Shown piece after piece: positions 19,801 through 24,994 of a stretch of DNA of 24,994 bases. Every line of letters starts with the position of its first letter. Position 1 is the stretch's first letter. The notes beneath the pieces are model-generated. The model saw only the letters and a program-made list of their open reading frames with translations. It made no database searches and was not told where the DNA came from. This DNA is from Discostella pseudostelligera (Eukaryota; Bacillariophyta; Thalassiosirophyceae; Thalassiosirales; Thalassiosiraceae), in NCBI GenBank assembly GCA_036940085.1, contig JALLBK010000144.1, forward strand, positions 1-24,994. The letters are read 5' to 3'. The position numbers and the translations under genes were made by a program.

Positions 19801-20106
19801 CTGTATGACATCCCCAATCATACCGAATCCTTCCTCTCCATCGTTACCTCTACCACCACTCCCACCGCCAACTATATGGGAACGAATGGCATCATCTGTC
19901 CATCCAGCCGATTTGCGTGCAAACCATGCATCACCCTCCTTTCCCCCACCACCTCCACTACTACGAATATTCTGTCGAAATCGTGCCGAGGAGGCAGCAT
20001 TCCTTGTTTTGGTGAATTTGCGTTGGCGGGTGTAGGCGATACCGGAAGTAGACGATATTGGAAGATTGAAATTGTTTAGTGCATCGTCATCATGGTTGTC
20101 AGACAT
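16828..20106 (-). CDS. GPATCH1/TOUGH-type G-patch splicing-associated protein
   Basis: Single exon, 1092 residues from the ATG at 20106 (MSDNHDDDALNNFNLPIS). Landmarks in order: ADIMDEQDEIDF (about 190), matching the 'DFMDEED' block of GPATCH1; a degenerate G-patch at about 268-292 (SIGYRLLKALGYRLRLGMA) with a poor glycine pattern; HGIGYDPFANAPEFREF (389-405), a hallmark of this family; PLTGFILGKA...PSGYVLQRHVF; WMPTRLLCKRWGVP; and RPSVEIFRSIFDADESD, matching the family's 'RPPMDLFKAIF.sDSeD'. The C-terminus is rich in Arg, Ser and His, an RS-like tail. In animals and plants these proteins associate with the spliceosome, and plant TOUGH also acts in small-RNA processing. A nuclear location is expected. 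The protein is longer than some relatives because of Gly/Asp/Ser/Arg-rich insertions. Three CCCGCCA boxes lie 155-210 bp upstream of the start. Confidence 0.85.
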   Translation of the reverse strand: MSDNHDDDALNNFNLPISSTSGIAYTRQRKFTKTRNAASSARFRQNIRSSGGGGGKEGDAWFARKSAGWTDDAIRSHIVGGGSGGRGNDGEEGFGMIGDVIQGVGVGTTTTDRNHAKSVAGDENEEQGSSLRRRKKSRNNNRRVGTRFAWEEDEENDDIGEGDQNDIDGGSNIVYKRGRMMAPPPPTLADIMDEQDEIDFASRKLRVHQLQHQHKEQHHDGDGEDKDQRKRRRKNAALEELARISSGTVDGKSCSNRMSSIRSGGSMDGSIGYRLLKALGYRLRLGMAIVPSSSSRRHTQQHQQQYIEYRDDNFDESMLLSKELSSRELSKWLYSRGLRAIRLPSMFHNTKDDDRDGTSPSHRSQQQPEHQRHKEQRLLTIPPPKLDRHGIGYDPFANAPEFREFRERRLARARMLGRGNNTILDEEGHDMGGGVTRRNKRNGEEKYFTDNLREDGRRALWDKRTRDDHHDSDDGGSDDDFEDVVGNRRRIQQSSHHHHYAADRDYSDFVGTKSSSGFALEEDDDADVYNQDDIGNDHNGKRRGGDGGEYTTEVLSPVASDDEDNEEPPSFKIRLSMQKQRQRRAKNNGNDAMTEGGIAEAWSAWGTDGATTGSSDTNPRTMDGKPPLTGFILGKAVSSGNNDVSPMRWKGPNLPSGYVLQRHVFRDEGIGSGADGVVGVNDLDGSDCGLGLDFQRRRQQGKRRQIPTVLPPSFNQQKLQPSTNLTTTAIPGKMLARDGTELNFHAVRESMKSRFVTSSLALASSTTTAIDDAADAKAKNLDEEEWIRITITPWMPTRLLCKRWGVPVPSSTEGMSECLGGVVESNTTRVRSNEETYFRDMVYDPALADRSQKNGGTVEGGATPFTSTVDRENVTRTLADDGDDLDDMAGRPPPTRPSVEIFRSIFDADESDMDISSSTLSSDDDEDEVLEKVADRASNNADQMHEGGNGVEDGVNHAPAAPTLGGIIAKVDEYSSQPNQQGDKSTASVSSSSSSSSTNDQSSDISRRRRRHHRRRRSRDNDGSGSEDNEKRRRHPTSRDHHHHRRRRRDGESSDGESNNNEYIPKRSKKEKKRHRRSMHHRSRSRHNKNRR

Positions 20107-20702
20107 GATTAGAGCGCTAATGCTGAAGGAGAGGAAGACAGCGCTGGTGCAGTGGTAGTAGCTGGACTTGGGTTATTGACGTCACCGTCACCGTCGTCGA
20201 GCGGATCTCATGGTCATCATCGGTGAAGTGTGAAGTGTGATAGCAGAGAGCAACAAAGTGCTTCCCGCCATTTTCGCATCTTTCTCCCGCCATCAGGTCG
20301 AAACTCTCCCGCCAGAACTTCATTGCGTTCCACGCACTCACACTCTCTCGGCATTCAGCAATCGGCAAGCGGCAATAGATAATACGGCAATGACAAAGGT
20401 CGGATCGACAACATTCTAGTAGTTTGCACTTGGAAATGAATTAATTGGACCATCACTATATGCATTACATTAACGTAAAAGGTTGTTGCACCAAAGTTTG
20501 CATCAGTGCAGGAAAGGGAGAATCGAGAAGAGGCGCGGGAGTTCGATCACTGAAAGTCGAATATTAAGACGACTACGAAGTCAATCAAGCAGTATTCTTC
20601 TTCTTCTTCTTCCCGCACACGAACTTTCGTATTCAAACATATCTGTCAATCATGACATGGGTAGCACAGCATACAGCCACACACTTCTTTCTCATCTCAT
20701 AT
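20107..20702. other. Intergenic region with GPATCH1-like promoter and 3' flank of paralogue 1
   Basis: No gene is supported. The left part is the promoter of the GPATCH1-like gene. The right part (about 20480-20702) resembles the 3' flank of the second paralogue at about 22990-23199, so it belongs to the duplicated unit. A short run of CTT triplets lies at about 20596. Confidence 0.45.
20262..20314. promoter_or_regulatory. Three CCCGCCA boxes upstream of the GPATCH1-like gene
   Basis: TTCCCGCCATTTT at 20262, TTCTCCCGCCAT at 20282 and CTCTCCCGCCAG at 20304, spaced about 20 bp. They are the same E2F-type element seen at other promoters in this window. Confidence 0.5.
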
Positions 20703-22027
20703 TTATTTGTGGAACAAGTTGGTACGATGTTGTCTCTTGCCGCGCTTGGCTGACTTGGGATAGACAGGATAGGTCGGTTTCTGTAACACACAATTTGGAT
20801 AGCATAAGAAGTAATATTGGTGCGCGTGTCAGCAAACACAATTTCATTCGATCCATAGCGTATCTGGTGTCGAAACAATAGGAACGTACCGATGCTTTCG
20901 CACTTGTGCAGGGACATACGCATATCGAAGTTTGCAACTCTCGCGTTTTCCCATTATCTTTGCCACCGCCATTCTGCAATTCCGGCGTTTTTCCATTATC
21001 TTTGCCGTCGGCATCATTCAACTTTCTGTTCTTGCCCTAAAAAGAGAGAGAGAAGCAGATGGTATGATCGTGAGTGCAGGATCCAATATCGGTAAACTAT
21101 CATAATCGACATGAGATTTAAACAGTTCTTCGGCACGTACTGATTTCATCGCTTTTGATGTTGCATACCATGGTGATAGTGCCGGTGGATACCATGGTGA
21201 TGGTGCCGGTGGATACCAAGGTGATGGTGCCCACCATGGTGAAGAACAAGGGCAGTAGCATTGACCAGGCAGAGTCGGTGGAAGAGTCCGAAGAGTGCTA
21301 GGGACATTCGTTGGTGGTGGGGTGGATGGAACATTCGGAGTTGGAACTGAAGTTGGTGGTAGAGTTGGTGGTAGAGTTGGACCGGGTATTGGAGTTGGTG
21401 CAGGAGTTGGTACAGAAGTTGGTGAAAAAGTAAGTTGCAACTTGCGAGCAACCGACGTGGTGACGGGAGTACTCTTGTTTGTTTCGATTGAAACTTCGTC
21501 AGTCGCCTGCGAAGAATCATCGACGCTATCAGGCAGATCTTGACGAGGGATATCTCCGGAGGAAGAGGTCTGTGTCGAGAAAGAACAAAAGAATAATGAG
21601 TGCATCTACTTCACAAAGAAGTCATACACGATGACAAGATCATCCAAATTTATATTATGCTTACCGACGAGCACGGGCTACTGTCCCTCACCCATGCCTT
21701 GTCGGAATGTTCCGAGCCTGGAGCATACTCGTCGTTCGAACACAACTTAGCATTGTCGTCCGACTTGCATTGATAATTGTACATCTCCGAGGTACTGACT
21801 TCTCCCTCCTCCGGTTTCAGGCCAAACTCGGGACAGTCGTCGACACCGGGAGGCGAGCATTTGACGAGACGGGCAGCAGTGAATGATGCAGACACCCAAT
21901 CGCCCTGAGCGTAGGTTGTACCCGAGGAGTAGGCTGGATGGCAGACAGTGGCGACGGCGGCGGTGACGGAGGCATATCCGACGAGTGCAGCGGCAAGCGC
22001 GACGCTTCGTTTGAGTTTGACGGTCAT
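20703..22027 (-). CDS. Secreted CBM-like / W-Y-rich / RKL-CxCPC protein, paralogue 1
   Basis: Four exons: 22027-21665, 21569-21141, 21036-20890 and 20780-20703 (338 residues). All introns are phase 0 (95, 104 and 109 nt). Exon 1 holds a signal peptide (about 1-26) and a CBM5/12-like domain (YSSGTTYAQGDWVS ... MYNYQCKSDD ... CSNDEYAPG ... AWVRDSSPC). Exon 2 holds an acidic Ser-rich stretch, RKL (163-165), a Pro/Thr linker, CYCPC (225-229) and a W/Y/P-rich repeat (SPWYPPAPSPWYPPALSPWY). Exon 3 repeats the plan: RKL (268-270), a linker with GKDNGKT-P/R-ELQ twice, then CVCPC. Exon 4 is a basic tail (YPKSAKRGKRQHR). The CBM-like domain suggests chitin or glycan binding. RXL sites and W/Y- and K-rich parts recall silaffins and cingulins of the diatom wall. 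A cell-wall or biosilica role is inferred, not shown. Start chosen by alignment with paralogue 2. Confidence 0.75.
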
Positions 22028-22595
22028 GGTTCTGGTGCCTTTAATGCAATCTGACAAATAATGACGATATCTTGTGTCATGGAGTTCTGGCAACAACTCC
22101 TCTCTCGCACCATATCATAATAGCATTGGGTGAATGAAGCCCAAACTTCTCATCATTATGGTTGCCACCACCCTTCAGCCACACAGTGGCCCCACACAAA
22201 GCGCGACCTTGCATGTCGTTCAAGGCCTTCAACAATTCCTACGTTGGCCAGCCATGATTACTTCCCTGAGTGTGCCTGCGAATCTTGCGTCCAGTAGTTA
22301 TCGTAGCGTCGAAGCATCCCTGTTTCTAGGGTCAATCTTGGATTTTTGGCGGAAAATTTCTGAGAGTGAGAGATAGAGACGCCCCAGCCACAATGCCCCC
22401 GAACTCGAACGGAATATCTCCGGCATAATACATCGCCCTACGAGAACGCCTTTCGTAGCTCGTTGCGTACGAAGTACTCCTAGTGTCCTGTGCGCCTGCT
22501 GGTGTTAGGTAACATAGGGGTAGTTGGTGGTTGCCGACAATAGTTGAGATGGCCATACCGCTTTTATTTGCCTTCTGCATGCCATGGTCGATGTG

Positions 22596-22596
22596 G

Positions 22597-22648
<52 letters not shown>
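22596..22648 (+). repeat. (GTT)17 microsatellite
   Basis: About 17 uninterrupted GTT units, followed by imperfect GTCGTTG/GTGGTT continuation to about 22677. It sits in noncoding DNA upstream of paralogue 1. Confidence 0.95.
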
Positions 22649-22703
22649 CGTTGGTTGTCGTTGTGGTTGTGGTTGTGGAATCGATGCGATGATGAACCAT
22701 CCG

Positions 22704-22735
22704 TTCCCGCCATACCAACGAGTCTCCCGCCAATT
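22704..22735. promoter_or_regulatory. Two CCCGCCA boxes
   Basis: TTCCCGCCAT at 22704 and TCTCCCGCCAATT at 22723, about 20 bp apart. The spacing matches that of the boxes upstream of the GPATCH1-like gene. Confidence 0.45.
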
Positions 22736-22741
22736 CGCCTG

Positions 22742-22888
22742 CCGCGTGGAATGACGCACCTCATACACGTGGAACATCCCTTCGCACCCTGCATGCCACG
22801 TGGCAAATCTTTCGTCTCAATCTGCCACGTGGAATATCATTTTGACAGATCCTGCCACGTGGAATCTTTGCCTCTACATGCCACGTGA
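22742..22888. promoter_or_regulatory. Array of five CACGTG palindromes (plus one variant), ~30-bp period
   Basis: CACGTG cores start at 22766, 22797, 22826, 22856 and 22882, with a CGCGTG variant at 22743; spacings are 23, 31, 29, 30 and 26 bp. The consensus is TGCCACGTGGAAT. The sequence between boxes is not well conserved, which suggests that the boxes rather than the whole unit are retained. It lies about 740-860 bp upstream of paralogue 1 and 310-460 bp past the stop of paralogue 2. Confidence 0.6.
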
Positions 22889-23199
22889 ACAGATCTCTGT
22901 TTGACTCCCTCTAAGATCGACAACATGATATTGGAAAGATAACTAAGTTTAAATAAGTTCTGGGCCAATACACTACAAGATGTGCACGTTTGCGAAGTAA
23001 ATGCCTCTCAGTCGCAATGCAGGAGAGAGTTAAGCGGGAGGCGGGAGAACACTGAACGACGACGACCGACGATGCAATCAAACAATAACAGCAGCTAGGC
23101 TTTCACCATCTTCTTCTCTCCGCCGACACTTTCGTTTTCAAATCTGTATCAAAAAACAGCAGCATACCATACTTCTTTCATTTCAGTTATTTTGTCATT

Positions 23200-24612
23200 C
23201 TATCCGAACAAGTCGGCATATCTCTTCTTGCGCTTGCTTGCCTTGGGTCTGGTCGGGCGAGGTCTCTAAGACATTTGGATTGCATGAGAAGAAGAATTAG
23301 TGTGAGAAGAATGGTGTGCATGTGGTGTCCAAAACATGGTTATGAGATCATCGATGTAACGTACCGATGCTATATAAGTTGAGCAGGGACATATGCATTG
23401 TGATTGCAATCCTCGAATGTTTCCATGATCGACATCGGAGGCAATCAATTTTCTGTACTTTCCCTAAATAGAGAGACGATATCAGATTCGATGGAAAGGA
23501 AATGTTGGTAGATAGGTATGGTCGTGAGTGCAATGATCCAATATCGTGTACTATCATAATCACCATACTTGTTTCAACACGTACCACTTTTGTTGCTGCT
23601 TTCGTCGATTTTGCTGCGTATGCTGTTGATATTGATGTTGATGGTGCATTCCAGGGTGACGGTGCCGATGGTGACGACCAGCAAGGACAGTAGCATTGTG
23701 TAATAATAGGAGAAGTAGGACGATTCCTTCTCGTCGGTCGTGCAGTGGTAGGAGCAGCACCAGTGGATGGAGTTGGTAGTGGAGTTGGAATTTGAGTTGG
23801 TGTTGCAGTTGTGGGAGCAGCACCGGAGGTTGGAGTTGGTAATGGAGTTGGACGAGTCGGTGTTGAAGTTGGAATTGGGGTTGTTGGAACTTGAGTTGGA
23901 ACTTGAGTTGGTATTGGAGTTGGAACTTGAGTTGGTGTTTGAGTTGGTATTGGAGTTGGTATTGGAGTTGGTGATGCATTTGGGATTTGAGTCGGTATTA
24001 GAGTCGGAAGTGAAGTTGGTACAGAAGTNCAGAAGTTGGTGCAGAAGTAACTTGCAACTTGCGAGCAACCGATGAAACTTGGTTTGTCGCCTGCGAAGAA
24101 TCATCGACGCTGCCAGGCAGATCTTGACGAGGGATACCTCCAGAGGAAGAGGTCTGTTCCAAAAGCGAATAAGAAATTAATGTAAATCACCTTCAAAAAG
24201 AGTGCACGTGCACGATGCCACGAAAGCAAATTTACGGGCTTACCGACGAGCATGGACTGTTGTCCCTCACCCATACCTGTTCGGAAAGCATTGAGCCAGG
24301 AGCATACTCGTCATTCGAACACAACATGGTATCGTCGTCCGACTTGCATTGATAATTGTACATCTCCGAGGAACCTTCGCCCTCCTCAGTTCTCATACCA
24401 GAATCGGGACAGTTGTTGATACCGGGTGGCGAGCATGTGACGAGACGTACTGCAGTGAACGATGCAGACACCCAATCACCGTGAGCGTAGGTCCTATCCG
24501 AGGAGTATACTGCATGGCAGGCAATCGAGGCGGCGGCGGTGGTGGTGGCAGAAGCATAGCAGACGAGTGCAGCGGTAAGCGCGATGGCTCGTATGACGGA
24601 CATGCACGTCAT
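23200..24612 (-). CDS. Secreted CBM-like / RKL-CxCPC protein, paralogue 2 (contains an N)
   Basis: Four exons: 24612-24244, 24153-23585, 23463-23365 and 23265-23200, with introns of 90, 121 and 99 nt at the same places as in paralogue 1. Exon 1: signal peptide (MTCMSVIRAIALTAALVCYA) and CBM5/12-like domain (YSSDRTYAHGDWVS ... YQCKSDD ... CSNDEYAPG ... WVRDNSPC). Exon 2: VARKLQ, then a Pro/Thr linker much longer than in paralogue 1 (many PTQ/PTP units), QCYCPC, and a shorter W/P region (SAPSPWNAPS). Exon 3: GKYRKL ... CICPC. Exon 4: basic tail (RPRPTRPKASKRKKRYADLFG). Exon 2 is not a multiple of three as given, because of an N at 24030 with a flanking 7-nt duplication; this is probably an assembly fault rather than a true frameshift. 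Role as inferred for paralogue 1. Confidence 0.7.
24030..24030. other. Ambiguous base N, probable assembly join
   Basis: The N is flanked on both sides by the same 7-mer (CAGAAGT N CAGAAGT). It falls in the repetitive Pro/Thr linker of paralogue 2 and shifts the reading frame there. Confidence 0.8.
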
Positions 24613-24943
24613 GGTTCTGGTGTATTTATGTGTAACATTTGAAGAATCCTGTATTGTCTCGTGGATTCTGCCACAGCTCTCTCGCGCCGCTATCCAAAGT
24701 AGAGATGGGTGAACCAAACACTTCTCATTGGTGATCGTACCAAAGCTTCTCATCATGATGTGGGTAGCCACACGAGACCTACAAGGGTAACAAACACAGT
24801 ATCATACGACGCGAACTGCGTCGGGCACCCAATGAACCGAGGCCTACGCACGGAGGAACTGTCGAAATGATTTCTTTAGATAGTCGGCTATGAGCCCCAC
24901 GCCCATGCACCATCAACCATCACCATCGTAGACCATGGTATAA
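24613..24943. other. Upstream region of paralogue 2
   Basis: 331 nt. The first 150 bp resemble the region upstream of paralogue 1. The frame of exon 1 is open upstream to 24771, but the flanking homology and the signal peptide favour the ATG at 24612. No other gene is seen. Confidence 0.4.
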
Positions 24944-24994
24944 TAATCTGGCGGGAGGCAGTAGTAATTTGGCGGGAGGCAGTAGTAATTTGGC
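24944..24994. repeat. 21-bp tandem repeat carrying TTTGGCGGGAGG, cut by the window end
   Basis: Units start at 24944, 24965 and 24986; the third is truncated by the end of the window. The units are nearly identical (one C/T difference) and each contains TGGCGGGAGGCAGTAG. The GGCGGGA core is the same E2F-type element found at other promoters here, about 330 bp upstream of paralogue 2. Confidence 0.8.

Larger units (their letters stand above)
22028..23199. other. Spacer between the two paralogues
   Basis: This is 1172 nt without a supported gene. Left to right: promoter of paralogue 1 (its first 140 bp or so resemble the upstream region of paralogue 2), ATTCCTACGT at 22235-22244, TTTTTGGCGGAAAA at 22343, a (GTT)17 run, two CCCGCCA boxes, a CACGTG array, and the 3' flank of paralogue 2. 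The long Asn- or Gln-coding open frames on the minus strand are only the GTT run read in reverse. Confidence 0.6.
20480..24780. repeat. Tandem gene duplication, two units of about 1.8 kb
   Basis: Unit 1 is about 20480-22180 and unit 2 about 22990-24780. Homology covers the coding exons, intron positions and some flanking DNA. Both upstream regions carry CTCTCTCGC...GGGTGAA...CTTCTCATCAT, and both 3' flanks carry ACTTTCGT-TTCAAA and later CTTCTTTC. Introns and linkers have diverged considerably, so the duplication is not recent. The boundaries are estimated by eye. Confidence 0.6.

Noticed and set aside
20483..20881. Plus-strand open frame of 132 codons
   Set aside because: It runs antisense over exon 4 and intron 3 of paralogue 1 and has no family features; the paired exon structure in paralogue 2 supports the minus strand.
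22332..22806. Minus-strand frames with poly-Asn, poly-Thr or poly-Gln, and a plus-strand poly-Cys frame
   Set aside because: All are readings of the (GTT)17 microsatellite in different frames.
22742..22888. CRISPR-like array of short repeats with ~25-30 bp spacers
   Set aside because: The repeat is only an 8-13 bp palindrome, the window is eukaryotic nuclear DNA, and no cas genes are present. G-box clustering fits better.
1..24994. tRNA, rRNA or other structured RNA genes
   Set aside because: Reading for tRNA A/B-box patterns and rRNA-like blocks by eye found none; a covariance-model scan would be needed to exclude small RNAs.

Overview
The window is nuclear DNA from a eukaryote, most likely a centric diatom of the Thalassiosira/Skeletonema type. 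This is an inference from several signs: short GT-AG introns (71-178 nt), Pro/Thr-rich secreted proteins, a C-x2-C...CCP cysteine domain, type II LRR proteins, and a tandem pair of secreted chitin-binding-like proteins with W/Y-rich and K-rich tails. Genes are dense, lie on both strands and show no operon logic. Several proteins carry long Asp, Ser, Thr or Pro tracts.

Layout, left to right: a SUN-domain inner nuclear membrane protein (244-3648, +); a tandem G-box (CCACGTGG) array; a mitochondrial FAM210/DUF1279-type protein (3939-4670, +); a small charged protein with a predicted 20-nt first exon (4896-5293, -); a type II membrane glycosyltransferase-like protein with an in-frame TAG that may sit in a 54-nt intron (5982-7319, +); a mucin-like surface protein (7464-8657, -); a promoter rich in GGCGGGAA boxes; a TMEM128-like four-helix membrane protein (9315-10116, +); a three-exon LRR membrane protein (10263-12477, -); a small secreted Cys-rich protein (12971-13513, +); a lysine/aspartate-rich probably nuclear protein (13903-15006, -) that shares a promoter carrying five CCCGCCAT boxes with a coiled-coil protein (15564-16277, +); decayed duplicates of the end of the next gene; a GPATCH1/TOUGH splicing-factor homologue (16828-20106, -); and two tandem paralogues of a four-exon secreted protein (20703-22027 and 23200-24612, both -).

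The most interesting part is the right-hand 4.3 kb. The two paralogues share their exon structure exactly. Each has a signal peptide, a CBM5/12-like domain, two copies of a module running RKL - variable linker - CxCPC, and a K/R-rich tail. RXL processing sites, W/Y-rich stretches and lysine-rich stretches recall the frustule-associated silaffins and cingulins, so they are candidate cell-wall or biosilica proteins. The second copy contains a single N at 24030 flanked by a 7-nt duplication, which looks like an assembly join artefact.

Regulatory structure also stands out. A TTCCCGCCATTTT-like motif (E2F consensus overlapping a YY1-like core) recurs at many intergenic regions. Two separate arrays of CACGTG palindromes have regular spacing (about 41 bp and about 30 bp). 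A 10-mer, ATTCCTACGT, occurs four times, always outside the coding sequences called here.
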